A DNA stretch of 38,829 nt from Dokdonia sp. (GCA_023299935.1 JALZVV010000099.1:1-38829); one strand, 5' to 3'. Positions 24,164 to 32,818 are shown, numbered from the stretch's first letter. The notes: generated by a model from the letters alone, not told the origin. Program-made: numbers and translations.

Positions 24164-25447
24164 ATGAAAAAAGTATTAAGTGTTTTTACACTCTTGCTCT
24201 TAAGTGCCGTGGTTTATGCCGGTGGTTACCGTGTGAGTTTGCAAGGAAACCGCGCACTCGCTATGGGACACACAGGTGTTGCCGTAGTAAACAGTGCCGA
24301 GTTAGCCTTTTTTAATCCAGCGGGATTAATACATCTAGAAAATAAATTCAACATTTCTGCTGGAGGATTTGCTGTTTTTTCTGATGTCGCGTATCAAAAC
24401 ACCAATCTTGGAACCTCTGCACAAACAGATAGTCCAGTAGGAACACCAGTATATTTATATGCGAGTTATAGAGTTAGCGATCAGTTTGCTTTGGGACTAG
24501 CGGTGTATACGCCTTATGGGAGTACTGTAGAATATCCAACAGATTGGGCGGGTTCTCACCTGGTAAATTCTATTGAATTGCAATCTATTTATGTACAGCC
24601 ATTGTTCTCGTGGGAAGTGGTAGAAGGAAGATTTAGTATAGGTGGAGGACCTATCCTTGCTATAGGATCGGTAAACTTTAATCGTAATCTTAATAGAGAT
24701 TTGACAGATTTAGAAGGTAATAGATCTAATGTAACTATTGATGCGAGTGGTATCACAGAATTTGGATTTTCTTTTGGAGCTTTACTTAATCTAGATGACA
24801 ATGATAAATGGAAACTTGGTTTCAACTATCGATCTCTTATCGATGTAAATGTTGAAGCAGGAGATGGTGTAGCAACTTTTGCTAATTTACCAGATTCGGC
24901 ACTTGCACCTATCGATAATGGAGAGTTTGATTTTACTGCTTCTCTACCTTTACCGGCAGAATGGACAGTTGGATTATCGTATAAGCCTAATGATAAATGG
25001 TTATTTGCGTTGGATTACAATTATGCAGAGTGGAGTGCTTATGAATCTTTAGATCTTCAATTTTTAGGATCTGATGGATCTGTAGCCTTAGAGTCTATTA
25101 ACCCTCGTAATTATGAAGATGCAAGTACGATTCGGGTAGGAGCACAATACTCTCTTAATGAAAAACTCGATTTACGTGCGGGATATTATTTTGATGAGTC
25201 TCCAGTACAAGACGGATTCTTTGCTCCAGAAACTCCTCGTAATGATTCTAATGGTTTTACAGGAGGATTTACTTATAATATTAATGAAAAATTAGCCATT
25301 GATGCTTCTTTCTTATATCTAAGTTTTAAAGAAATTGACGCTTCGTTTGATTCCTTTTTTGAGGCAGATGGCACACCAGTGCCTTTTGAGGGAACCTATA
25401 AATCTTCTGCTGTAGTAGGAGGATTAGGAGTAAGTTACAAACTATAA
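24164..25447 (+). CDS. OmpP1/FadL/TodX family outer-membrane transporter
   Basis: A 427-residue barrel protein with a signal peptide (MKKVLSVFTLLLLSAVVYA). The mature protein starts GGYRVSLQGNRALAMGHTG, then AELAFFNPAGL; the NPAGL motif is the N-terminal hatch signature of FadL. The remaining chain is made of amphipathic strands with Asp/Asn-rich turns and ends in YKL. FadL-type porins take up long-chain fatty acids or other hydrophobic molecules across the outer membrane. The gene has a strong promoter and is followed after 3 bp by an SGNH/GDSL lipoprotein gene, which suggests hydrolysis of a lipid ester followed by uptake of the product. Confidence 0.93.
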   Translation: MKKVLSVFTLLLLSAVVYAGGYRVSLQGNRALAMGHTGVAVVNSAELAFFNPAGLIHLENKFNISAGGFAVFSDVAYQNTNLGTSAQTDSPVGTPVYLYASYRVSDQFALGLAVYTPYGSTVEYPTDWAGSHLVNSIELQSIYVQPLFSWEVVEGRFSIGGGPILAIGSVNFNRNLNRDLTDLEGNRSNVTIDASGITEFGFSFGALLNLDDNDKWKLGFNYRSLIDVNVEAGDGVATFANLPDSALAPIDNGEFDFTASLPLPAEWTVGLSYKPNDKWLFALDYNYAEWSAYESLDLQFLGSDGSVALESINPRNYEDASTIRVGAQYSLNEKLDLRAGYYFDESPVQDGFFAPETPRNDSNGFTGGFTYNINEKLAIDASFLYLSFKEIDASFDSFFEADGTPVPFEGTYKSSAVVGGLGVSYKL

Positions 25448-25450
25448 TAC

Positions 25451-27037
25451 ATGAAAACGATGAAAAAATTTATAAAATATATTGCCATCCCAGCAATTGC
25501 ATTTGGATTTGTGGGCTGTGAACCAGAATTTGATGAGTCAGTAACAGATGCTGGTTTCTTCACAAGTGGAGAAGCAGATTTTTCAAACTATGTAGCTGTT
25601 GGTAATTCACTTACAGCAGGATTTGCAGATAGTGCCTTATACATTACAGGACAAGAAAATTCTTATCCTAATATAATGGCAACCCAGTTTGCACTTGCTG
25701 GAGGAGGAGTTTTTAATCAGCCTTTAGTAGATGATAATTTAGGAGGATTACTTTTAGGAGGCAATCAAATTACTCAGAACAGATTTGTTCTAGCGACAGA
25801 TGAGAATGGTAATCCTGGGCCGGCTATTTTGGCAGGAAGCCCTACTACAGATATTTCAAATGTAATTTCTGGAAACTTCAATAATATGGGGGTTCCTGGA
25901 GCAAGAAGTTTTGATTTGCTATTTCCAGGCTACGGGAATGTAGCTAATTTCCCTCTCGCTAATCCTTATTTTATACGTTTTGCTTCTGAGCCTAACGCAA
26001 CGGTAATAGGAGATGCGGTAGCTCAAAACCCGTCATTCTTTTCTTTATGGATAGGAAACAATGACATCTTAGGTTTTGCTACTTCTGGTGGAGCAGGTGT
26101 GGATCAAACCGGTAATTTAGATCCGTCTACCTACAGTACTAATGATATTACAGATCCTAATGTATTTGCAAGTGCTTATGCTCAACAGGTACAGGCCTTA
26201 ACTGGAACTGGAGCTCAAGGGGTACTTGTAAATTTACCAGATGTAACGTCTATTCCTTTCTTTACAACAGTTCCATCACAAGCAATACCACTTGATGCTG
26301 CAACGGCAGGAGCGCTTAATACTGCTTTTGGGGCATATAATACCCAGGTGCTTCCTGGTTTAGCCTCTTTTGGGATTATAACTGCGGCTGAGGCGGCTGC
26401 CAGACAAGTTAACTTTGTAGATGGGGTTAACTTTGTAACACTGCAAGATGATAGTCTTACAGATATTTCTGCTATAGTTCAAGGACCTCCATTTAATTTA
26501 GATCCTTTAACGGCAGGAGTATTGTCTACTTTGCGTCAGGCAACTGCGGCTGATATTGTTCCGTTAACGGCGGCAGGAGTTTTAGGTACTCAAGATCAAG
26601 CAACATTTGATTTTCTTGTAAGTTTAGGCTTTCCAGCAGAGCAAGCGGCACAACAATCTGTTAATGGGGTTACCGTGCCCTTAGCAGATCAATTTGTTTT
26701 AACTAGTACTGAACAAGCTGCAATAACAACAGCTCAAGCATCATACAATGCGACAATAGAAGGTCTTGCTGCTGCAAATGGCCTTGCCTTAGCAGATGCA
26801 CAAAGCGCTTTACAGCAAGTGGCTAGTGGCGGTACTCCTTTTAATGGAGGTGTGCTTACATCTACCTTTGTAACCGGAGGTGCTTTCTCATTGGATGGGG
26901 TTCACCCAACACCTAGAGGATATGCACTAACAGCTAACGTTATTTTAGATGCGGTTAATGCGCAATACGGTTCTACTATTCCTAATGTAGATATAGGGAA
27001 TTTTTCAACAGTTACTATAAGTGATGATGTAAATTAA
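25451..27037 (+). CDS. SGNH/GDSL-family hydrolase lipoprotein
   Basis: A 528-residue protein. A lipoprotein signal ends in FGFVGC with the lipidated Cys23. SGNH blocks: I = VAVGNSLTAG (Ser53), II = Gly147 in NNMGVPGARS, III = IGNND (residues 201-205), V = DGVHPTPRGY (Asp482, His485). All four catalytic elements are thus in place. The region between blocks III and V (about 210-470) is a long Ala/Thr/Gln-rich insert with a partial internal repeat (DPLTAGVLSTLRQATAAD and VPLTAAGVLGTQDQATFD). It is expected to be an outer-membrane-anchored esterase or lipase. It is 3 bp downstream of the FadL-type porin and ends at a strong terminator. Confidence 0.9.
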   Translation: MKTMKKFIKYIAIPAIAFGFVGCEPEFDESVTDAGFFTSGEADFSNYVAVGNSLTAGFADSALYITGQENSYPNIMATQFALAGGGVFNQPLVDDNLGGLLLGGNQITQNRFVLATDENGNPGPAILAGSPTTDISNVISGNFNNMGVPGARSFDLLFPGYGNVANFPLANPYFIRFASEPNATVIGDAVAQNPSFFSLWIGNNDILGFATSGGAGVDQTGNLDPSTYSTNDITDPNVFASAYAQQVQALTGTGAQGVLVNLPDVTSIPFFTTVPSQAIPLDAATAGALNTAFGAYNTQVLPGLASFGIITAAEAAARQVNFVDGVNFVTLQDDSLTDISAIVQGPPFNLDPLTAGVLSTLRQATAADIVPLTAAGVLGTQDQATFDFLVSLGFPAEQAAQQSVNGVTVPLADQFVLTSTEQAAITTAQASYNATIEGLAAANGLALADAQSALQQVASGGTPFNGGVLTSTFVTGGAFSLDGVHPTPRGYALTANVILDAVNAQYGSTIPNVDIGNFSTVTISDDVN

Positions 27038-27056
27038 AACATCATTTTTGATATAT

Positions 27057-27091
27057 AAAAAAGCGCATTGTTTGTACAGTGCGCTTTTTTT
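27057..27091 (+). terminator. Strong terminator after the SGNH lipoprotein gene
   Basis: A 15-bp stem (27057-27071 with 27076-27090, one G-T pair) around a GCGC core, 4-nt loop, ending in a seven-T run. Starts 19 bp after the stop codon. Confidence 0.9.
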
Positions 27092-27117
27092 GTATCTTAC
27101 TTTAAAACAAGTCTATT

Positions 27118-27468
27118 ATGAAAATGATTTTAAAACTGTTGCTCACCGCTCTAGCGGTGTTTGTGTTGGCCCATATCCTTCCAGGTGTAAGTCTGGATGG
27201 TTATACATCTGCTTTAATTGTAGCGGTAGTATTAGGAATATTGCGTTTAATCGTTAAGCCTATACTTGTGATTTTAACTTTGCCCATCACAATCTTGACT
27301 TTAGGTTTGTTTCTACTTTTTATTAATGCTTTTATTATTTTGATGGCAGATTACTTTGTAGATGGGTTTGCCGTTAAGAATATCTGGTATGGTATCCTTT
27401 TTAGTGTATTGCTGAGTATTTTCCAGAGTATCCTATATACTTGCTTAAAAAGTGACAAACGGTCGTAA
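27118..27468 (+). CDS. Phage-holin-family small membrane protein (PF04020-type)
   Basis: A 116-residue protein made almost entirely of four hydrophobic helices (about 3-22, 27-44, 50-75 and 90-110). The order and wording match the '4 TMS phage holin superfamily IV' family: ILPGVSLDGYTSALIVAVVL, VKPILVILTLPITILTLGLF, then 'FIILMADYFVDGF'. Despite the family name it is a common chromosomal gene in non-lysogenic Bacteroidota, and nothing phage-like is nearby. The function is unknown. It stands alone between a terminator and the tig promoter. Confidence 0.88.
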   Translation: MKMILKLLLTALAVFVLAHILPGVSLDGYTSALIVAVVLGILRLIVKPILVILTLPITILTLGLFLLFINAFIILMADYFVDGFAVKNIWYGILFSVLLSIFQSILYTCLKSDKRS

Positions 27469-27488
27469 ATTCAAAGGTTTTAAGATTG

Positions 27489-27517
27489 TTGAGGTGTAAA
27501 AAAATTACGTATTTTTG
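27489..27517 (+). promoter_or_regulatory. Promoter of tig
   Basis: TTG at 27489-27491, 18 bp, then TATTTTTG at 27510-27517. Predicted leader 14-17 nt to ATG 27538. Confidence 0.7.
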
Positions 27518-27537
27518 CGCCCTCAAATAAAGCTAGC

Positions 27538-28860
27538 ATGAATATTACAAAAGAACAAATAGACGACTTAAATGCGGTAGTAAAAGTAGCTATTGCAAAA
27601 GATGATTATCACGATAAGGTGTTGTCTATTCTTAAAGACTATAGAAAAACAGCAAATATTCCAGGATTTAGAAAAGGACATGTGCCTATGGGTCTTGTGC
27701 AAAAACAATACGGGATGGCTGTACGTGTAGATGAGGTAAACAAACTACTTCAAGATGCTTTAGGGAAGTTTCTTTCTGAAGAAAAAATAGATGTTTTAGG
27801 AAATCCATTACCTAAAAACCAAGAGCACTTTGATTGGAATGTTGAAGATTACACTTTTGAGTTTGACTTAGGAATGGCGCCTAAATTTGATATCAACCTA
27901 CAACCTAAAAAAGGGATATCTGCCTATGAAATTACGGCAGATGATAAGATGATTGATAATCAGATTACCACTATTCGTAAGCAGTATGGAAAGTTAGTTT
28001 CTAAAACAGAAGCTACAAAAGATGATGAAGTTACAGGTTCTTTTAAAAATGAAGAAGCAGGGATTGAAAGTCCAACAACTTTAGAACTTAAACGTCTCAA
28101 AGGAAAGAAAAATCTGAGTGCTTTTGTAGGGACTAAAGTAGGTGAAGTGGTTACAGTAAAAACAAAAAGCTTATTTGACGAAACTGTAGATTATCAGACA
28201 CATCTTAAGATAAATGAAGAGGAAGCAAAAGAACTTAATGCTGAAGTTTCTTTTGAAATAACAGAGATAAATAATAGAGAGCTTGCAGACTTGGACCAAG
28301 AACTTTTCGATAAACTTTTTGGAAAAGACGCAGTAAAATCAGCAACAGAGCTTAAAGATAAAATCAAGGAAGACTCAGAGCGTCAGTTTGTGCAACAAAG
28401 TGATCAGCAGTTAATGAATGATGTCACAGAACATCTTATTAAGGAAACAAAGTTTGATTTGCCAGCTGAGTTTTTACAGCGATGGATACAATCTACAGGG
28501 GAGAAAGAAATGTCTCCTGAAGAGGCAAAAGAAGAGTACGAACGTTCAGAAAAAGGACTGCGCTATCAGTTAATAGAAGGTAAGATTGTTGCAGATAATA
28601 AGCTTCAAGTAACTTTTGATGAGCTTAAAGATTATGCTAAGGATATGATCAAAGCGCAAATGATGCAATATGGTCAGATGAATCCGGAAGATAAAGAGCT
28701 AGAGGACATAGCAGCCCGTATTCTTGGCAATCAAGAAGAAGTAAAAAGGCTATCTGAGCAGCTCATGAATGTAAAAATGCTTAGCTTTTTTAAGGAAAAC
28801 GTAAAACTCAAGACTAAGAAAGTAACGTTTGATCAATTCGTTAAGGAAGTATACAATTAG
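27538..28860 (+). CDS. tig: Trigger factor, ribosome-associated chaperone
   Basis: A 440-residue protein. The N-terminal ribosome-binding domain shows IPGFRKGHVPMGLVQKQYG, whose FRK docks on ribosomal protein L23. The middle domain (about 150-245) takes the place of the FKBP-type prolyl isomerase ('KDDEVTGSF', 'LSAFVGTKVGEVV') and is strongly diverged, as in many Bacteroidota, so isomerase activity is doubtful. The C-terminal part (about 250-440) is the helical substrate-binding cradle. It receives nascent chains at the ribosome exit. The order tig-clpP-clpX is a widespread quality-control cluster, but here a terminator separates tig from clpP. Confidence 0.95.
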   Translation: MNITKEQIDDLNAVVKVAIAKDDYHDKVLSILKDYRKTANIPGFRKGHVPMGLVQKQYGMAVRVDEVNKLLQDALGKFLSEEKIDVLGNPLPKNQEHFDWNVEDYTFEFDLGMAPKFDINLQPKKGISAYEITADDKMIDNQITTIRKQYGKLVSKTEATKDDEVTGSFKNEEAGIESPTTLELKRLKGKKNLSAFVGTKVGEVVTVKTKSLFDETVDYQTHLKINEEEAKELNAEVSFEITEINNRELADLDQELFDKLFGKDAVKSATELKDKIKEDSERQFVQQSDQQLMNDVTEHLIKETKFDLPAEFLQRWIQSTGEKEMSPEEAKEEYERSEKGLRYQLIEGKIVADNKLQVTFDELKDYAKDMIKAQMMQYGQMNPEDKELEDIAARILGNQEEVKRLSEQLMNVKMLSFFKENVKLKTKKVTFDQFVKEVYN

Positions 28861-28890
28861 AATACTTGTGTATTTATAAGTATCTTTAAG

Positions 28891-28920
28891 GCGTTTTACT
28901 GATCTCAGTAAAACGCTTTT
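28891..28920 (+). terminator. Terminator between tig and clpP
   Basis: Stem GCGTTTTACTG (28891-28901) / CAGTAAAACGC (28906-28916), loop ATCT, then TTTT. Lies 30 bp after the tig stop codon and 30 bp before the clpP start. Confidence 0.85.
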
Positions 28921-28949
28921 GTTTTAATAAAATTTGCAGTAGCAGCTAT

Positions 28950-29624
28950 ATGGATTACGGAAAAGAATTTAAAAAATTTGCCACAAAGGATCAAGGAGTA
29001 AACCCTATGTACTATGATCAGATAGTAAGTAGTATGATGCCTATGGGCTTGACCCCGAATATTATAGAAGAACGTCAGATGAACATTGCAATTTTTGATG
29101 TATTCTCACGACTTATGATGGATAGAATCATTTTTCTTGGTACAGGAATTAATGATCAGGTAGCAAATATTGTACAAGCCCAATTATTGTTTTTAGAAAG
29201 CACAGATGCAAATAAAGACATTCAGATATATATAAACTCCCCAGGAGGAAGTGTTTATGCTGGTCTAGGGATATATGATACGATGCAGTTTATAAAGCCT
29301 GATGTCGCTACAATTTGTACAGGAATGGCCGCATCTATGGGGGCAGTATTGCTATGTGCAGGAGAGAAGGGAAAGCGCAGCGGTTTACCACACTCTAGAG
29401 TGATGATACACCAGCCTATGGGAGGAGCACAAGGACAGGCGACAGATATAGAAATCACGGCAAGAGAGATATTAATTCTTAAAGAAGAGTTATATAAAAT
29501 TATCTCTAAACATTCAGGTCAAGATTATGACAAGGTATATGCAGATAGTGACCGTGATTATTGGATGAAAGCAGATAAGGCTTTGGAGTACGGTATGATT
29601 GATGAAATCTTAAAAAGAGACTAA
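28950..29624 (+). CDS. clpP: ATP-dependent Clp protease proteolytic subunit
   Basis: A 224-residue ClpP with all three catalytic residues: Ser129 in TGMAASMGA, His154 in RVMIHQPMGGA, and Asp203 in 'DSDRDYWM' (spacing 25 and 49 as in E. coli ClpP). IQIYINSPGGSVYAGLGIYD is the classical head-domain signature. The N-terminal ~30 residues are longer than in the mature enzyme and may be a processed propeptide. It forms the double-ring barrel fed by ClpX, whose gene is 50 bp downstream. An exact palindrome sits in the gap between the two genes. Confidence 0.97.
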   Translation: MDYGKEFKKFATKDQGVNPMYYDQIVSSMMPMGLTPNIIEERQMNIAIFDVFSRLMMDRIIFLGTGINDQVANIVQAQLLFLESTDANKDIQIYINSPGGSVYAGLGIYDTMQFIKPDVATICTGMAASMGAVLLCAGEKGKRSGLPHSRVMIHQPMGGAQGQATDIEITAREILILKEELYKIISKHSGQDYDKVYADSDRDYWMKADKALEYGMIDEILKRD

Positions 29625-29637
29625 GTAAAGCAGTAAC

Positions 29638-29651
29638 GCTTTCGCGAAAGC
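29638..29651. repeat. GCTTTCGCGAAAGC palindrome, exact copy between clpP and clpX
   Basis: Perfect palindrome (16 bp with flanking C/G at 29637 and 29652), 14 bp after the clpP stop and 24 bp before the clpX start. No T-run, so it should not stop transcription but could fold in the mRNA between the two cistrons. Confidence 0.9.
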
Positions 29652-29674
29652 GGACTCAACACAACTAGTGTATT

Positions 29675-30907
29675 ATGGCTAAAGAAGAATTAGAATGTTC
29701 ATTTTGTGGCAGAAAAAAGCCTGAAACTAATTTATTAATTGCAGGGCTTGACGCGCATATTTGTGATAAATGTATTGAGCAGGCTCACGGTATTGTGGTT
29801 GAAGAATCTCGAGATACTGACAATCAGGATTTAGAAAGTGAGTTAATGCTTAAAAAGCCTAAAGAAATTAAGGCTTTTCTAGATTCATATGTAATAGGTC
29901 AAGAATACACTAAGAAAGTAATGTCTGTTGCTGTATACAATCACTACAAGCGATTATTGCAGACTAAAACAGAGGATGATATAGAAATCCAAAAAAGTAA
30001 TATCGTAATGGTAGGTCAGACCGGAACAGGAAAAACCTTAATTGCGAAGACTGTTGCTAAAATGCTTAACGTACCCCTTGCTATTGTAGATGCTACTGTA
30101 TTGACAGAAGCAGGATATGTAGGAGAAGACGTAGAGAGTATATTAACTCGCTTATTACAAGCTGCAGATTATAATCTAGAGAAAGCACAACGAGGCATTG
30201 TATTTATAGACGAGATTGATAAAATAGCTCGTAAAAGTGATAACCCTTCAATAACAAGAGATGTCTCTGGTGAAGGCGTCCAACAGGCTTTATTGAAACT
30301 ATTAGAAGGAACGGTAGTTAATGTGCCACCTAAGGGAGGACGTAAGCACCCAGATCAAAAATTTATAGAAGTAAACACAGAACACATTTTATTTATTGCA
30401 GGAGGCGCCTTTGATGGTATTGAGCGTCATATTGCGAAGCGTATGAATATGCAGGCCATGGGCTTTAGTGCGAGTAAAACAGATGATGTTATTGATACTG
30501 ATAACCTACTTCAATATATTATTCCTAAAGACCTTAAAGATTTTGGACTAATTCCGGAGATTATTGGAAGATTACCAGTACTTACCCATATGAACCCATT
30601 AGATTCAGGAACCTTAAGAGCTATCCTTACAGAACCTAAGAATGCTATCATCAAGCAGTATGAAAAACTGTTTGCAATGGATGATATCGCGTTTAGTATT
30701 ACCGAGGGGGCTTTAGAATTTCTTGTAGAAAAGGCGATAGAATACAAACTCGGGGCTAGAGGATTACGCTCTTTATGTGAGGCTGTATTGACAGATGCGA
30801 TGTTTGATATGCCAAGTTCTGATGAGAAAGAATTGAATGTTACCAAATCCTATGCAGAAGGAAAGCTCAATAAATCTACATTGAATAAACTCAAGGCAGT
30901 TTCTTAA
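29675..30907 (+). CDS. clpX: ClpX, ATP-dependent unfoldase of the Clp protease
   Basis: A 410-residue protein of normal length. The N-terminal zinc-binding domain has Cys8, Cys11, Cys30 and Cys33 ([10 protein letters not shown]... HICDKC). The AAA+ module has Walker A GQTGTGKT (114-121), pore loop GYVG (147-150), Walker B IVFIDE (175-180), and '[11 protein letters not shown]'. The C-terminal small domain includes '[18 protein letters not shown]' with sensor 2 Arg. It unfolds tagged proteins and feeds them to ClpP. Confidence 0.97.
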   Translation: MAKEELECSFCGRKKPETNLLIAGLDAHICDKCIEQAHGIVVEESRDTDNQDLESELMLKKPKEIKAFLDSYVIGQEYTKKVMSVAVYNHYKRLLQTKTEDDIEIQKSNIVMVGQTGTGKTLIAKTVAKMLNVPLAIVDATVLTEAGYVGEDVESILTRLLQAADYNLEKAQRGIVFIDEIDKIARKSDNPSITRDVSGEGVQQALLKLLEGTVVNVPPKGGRKHPDQKFIEVNTEHILFIAGGAFDGIERHIAKRMNMQAMGFSASKTDDVIDTDNLLQYIIPKDLKDFGLIPEIIGRLPVLTHMNPLDSGTLRAILTEPKNAIIKQYEKLFAMDDIAFSITEGALEFLVEKAIEYKLGARGLRSLCEAVLTDAMFDMPSSDEKELNVTKSYAEGKLNKSTLNKLKAVS

Positions 30908-31205
30908 TAATTGCGCGATACACACCATCTAGAATAAGCAAACGTTTTGCATAAAAAAACAGTTGCCAATCCCCCAATCGACAACTGCTGAGTAAGTATT
31001 TAACGTATGCTTTGTTTACATTGTTTGCTCTAATATAATGGAAGAATCTTCAGGTCATTAAACTTTTCTCAACTTTTAGATAAGGTGCTTTTTTTTTATG
31101 CTGAAAAGAATAAAAATATAAGTTTCTGATATTTAGTAGTCTAACAGTCTTACAAATTGAATTTTACTTAATTAAAATTCTATAATTTTTCTGACAAAAT
31201 GTTGT
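30908..31205. other. 298-bp intergenic region between the convergent clpX and GH3 genes
   Basis: Unusually long for a convergent gap in this window. It contains the hairpin at 30953-30987, an AT-rich stretch and a nine-T run near 31089-31097. No ORF with recognisable family features was found on either strand, and I see no convincing tRNA or known RNA fold. Confidence 0.5.
30953..30987 (-). terminator. Hairpin with T-run on the minus strand, candidate terminator of the GH3 transcript or of a small RNA
   Basis: CAGTTG (30960-30965) pairs with CAACTG (30982-30987); imperfect inner pairing extends the stem. Read on the minus strand it ends in CAACTGTTTTTTT. It lies 220 nt beyond the GH3 stop codon, a long 3' tail for this genome. 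Confidence 0.5.
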
Positions 31206-32723
31206 TTATAATCGATTAAGTGCTGCTAACTCTTCTAGAAAAGCTCTAGAATTTGATAATCGTGGGACTTTATGCTGCCCACCTAACTTGTCTTTGGTCT
31301 TGAGCCAGTCGTAGAACAGGTTTTCACGAGCAGCGTGAATAGTGGGTTCTTTTAAAGTAATGTTGTTAAAACGTTTGGCTGCATAATCACTATTGACATC
31401 TTGCAGTTTTTGGTCTAGCGCTTTTGCGAAAGCATTAAAATTTGCAGGGGCTTTTTTAAACTCAATAATCCACTCGTGAGCCCCTTTTTCTTTTCCCTCC
31501 ATAAAAATAGGCGCAGCTGTATAGTCTTTGATGTCGCAGGCAACCTCTCTGGATGCACTCTTTAAGGCCTCTTCTGCATTTTCTATGATAAGTTCTTCAC
31601 CAAAAACATTAATGTGATGCTTCGTACGACCACTTACACGTATTCTATAGGGTGTAGTAGAAACAAAACGCACAGTATCACCTATTTTGTATCGCCATAA
31701 GCCAGCATTTGTAGTAATAACCACAGCATAGTTTTTACCAATCTCTACTTCTGTGAGAGGGATAATGGATTCCTCTTTAGTGCCATAGGTGTTCATAGGA
31801 ATAAACTCATAAAAAATGCCGTAATCTAACATTAAGAGAAGGTCTTTACTATTATTGCGATCCTGAATCGCAAAGAACCCTTCTGAGGCATTGTAGATTT
31901 CATAATATTTAATCTTGTCAGACGGGAGTATGTTATGATACTGGTCTGTATAAGGGTCAAAATTAACACCACCGTGAAAGTAGACTTCTAGATTAGGCCA
32001 TACTTCTAGTATGGATTTCTTCTGAGTAGTTTCTAGTACATTATTTAGAAGCACTAACATCCAAGAAGGCACACCCGCAAGACTCGTTACATTTTCTAAT
32101 ATGGTTTCATCTACGATGGCCTGCATTTTAATCTCCCAATCACTCAGGAGTGACACATCATTTGGTGGCGTGCTACTAAACTCTGCCCAGAAGGGCATAT
32201 TGTCAATTAATATTGCTGAGAGATCGCCATAAACGGTTCCGTTAGATTCGTAGAGATCCTTACTACCGCCTAATCGAAGGCCTTTGCCAGAGAAAAGTTG
32301 TGACCCTTCATTGTTATTAAGATACATACATAGTAAGTCTTTACTGGCTGCATAATGGCAGTACTCTAGGGATTCTGGACTTACAGGGATGTATTTACTA
32401 CGTGCATTAGTAGTACCGCTACTTTGCGCAAACCATTTGATAGGTGTAGGCCAGAGGATATTGTTTTCTCCCTTTCTACTGCGCTCTATATATTCTTGAT
32501 TTTCTTCGTAAGTGGTGATGGGAACTTGATCGGCAAAATTTGCATAACTTTTTATTGAATCAAAACCATACTTTTTACCAATCTCAGTATCCTTAGCCCT
32601 ATCTATAAGTTGAAGCAATAATTCATTCTGAACCTCGTCTGGATACTTCAAGAAAAGTTCCATCTGATGGATTCGCTTTTTTAAGAACCAAGAAGCGATA
32701 GAATGTACTAATGGGATAGGCAT
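31206..32723 (-). CDS. GH3 auxin-responsive-promoter family adenylating enzyme
   Basis: A 505-residue protein, close to bacterial GH3 length. The ATP-binding motif of acyl-acid adenylases is visible as 'FAQSSGTTNARSKYIP' (about residues 88-103). 'LEVYFHGGVNF' and 'YEIYNASEGFFAIQD' match the second and third adenylation motifs, and 'YRIRVSGRTKHHINVFGEELIIENAEEAL' marks the hinge to the C-terminal domain. Plant GH3 enzymes couple amino acids to hormones such as auxin through an acyl-AMP intermediate; bacterial members have no settled substrate. No signal peptide, so cytoplasmic. It stands alone. A one-mismatch palindrome at 31420-31433 encodes AFAKA in the C-terminal domain. Confidence 0.9.
   Translation of the reverse strand: MPIPLVHSIASWFLKKRIHQMELFLKYPDEVQNELLLQLIDRAKDTEIGKKYGFDSIKSYANFADQVPITTYEENQEYIERSRKGENNILWPTPIKWFAQSSGTTNARSKYIPVSPESLEYCHYAASKDLLCMYLNNNEGSQLFSGKGLRLGGSKDLYESNGTVYGDLSAILIDNMPFWAEFSSTPPNDVSLLSDWEIKMQAIVDETILENVTSLAGVPSWMLVLLNNVLETTQKKSILEVWPNLEVYFHGGVNFDPYTDQYHNILPSDKIKYYEIYNASEGFFAIQDRNNSKDLLLMLDYGIFYEFIPMNTYGTKEESIIPLTEVEIGKNYAVVITTNAGLWRYKIGDTVRFVSTTPYRIRVSGRTKHHINVFGEELIIENAEEALKSASREVACDIKDYTAAPIFMEGKEKGAHEWIIEFKKAPANFNAFAKALDQKLQDVNSDYAAKRFNNITLKEPTIHAARENLFYDWLKTKDKLGGQHKVPRLSNSRAFLEELAALNRL
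31420..31433. repeat. One-mismatch GCTTTCGCGAAAGC palindrome inside the GH3 gene
   Basis: GCTTTTGCGAAAGC, one change from the exact element. Encodes AFAKA, the same peptide as the exact copy in the VWA gene. Confidence 0.65.
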
Positions 32724-32740
32724 AAAGTTGGTATATTTAC

Positions 32741-32774
32741 GCCTCCCAATCTGTTGGGATAAGTTGCGCTAAGC
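32741..32774 (-). repeat. Composite inverted repeat, copy 3
   Basis: TCCCAA (32744-32749) and TTGGGA (32754-32759) form a hairpin, followed by TAAGTTGCGCTAAGC. On the minus strand, the order GCTTAGCGC-AACTTATCCC-...-GGGAGGC parallels copy 1 at 349-384. It lies in the predicted GH3 leader. Confidence 0.5.
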
Positions 32775-32798
32775 TAATTTAACCATTTTCTTCACATT

Positions 32799-32806
32799 CA
32801 AAAATA
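32799..32806 (-). promoter_or_regulatory. -7 promoter box for the GH3 gene
   Basis: TATTTTTG on the minus strand; TTG (32828-32830) lies 21 bp upstream. Predicted leader about 70 nt, including composite repeat copy 3. It is immediately upstream of the divergent DUF2797 start. Confidence 0.5.
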
Positions 32807-32818
32807 GAAAACTCACTT

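Noticed and set aside
27118-27468. Evidence for a prophage from the holin-family gene
   Set aside because: This family is a common chromosomal membrane protein in Bacteroidota; no integrase, capsid or lysis genes are near.
29638-29651. Palindromes as simple transcription terminators
   Set aside because: No T-run follows the copies, several are inside genes, and genuine terminators in the window look different and have T-runs.
31089-31097. Nine-T run as a terminator of clpX
   Set aside because: No stable GC stem precedes it; it lies 180 bp past the stop.
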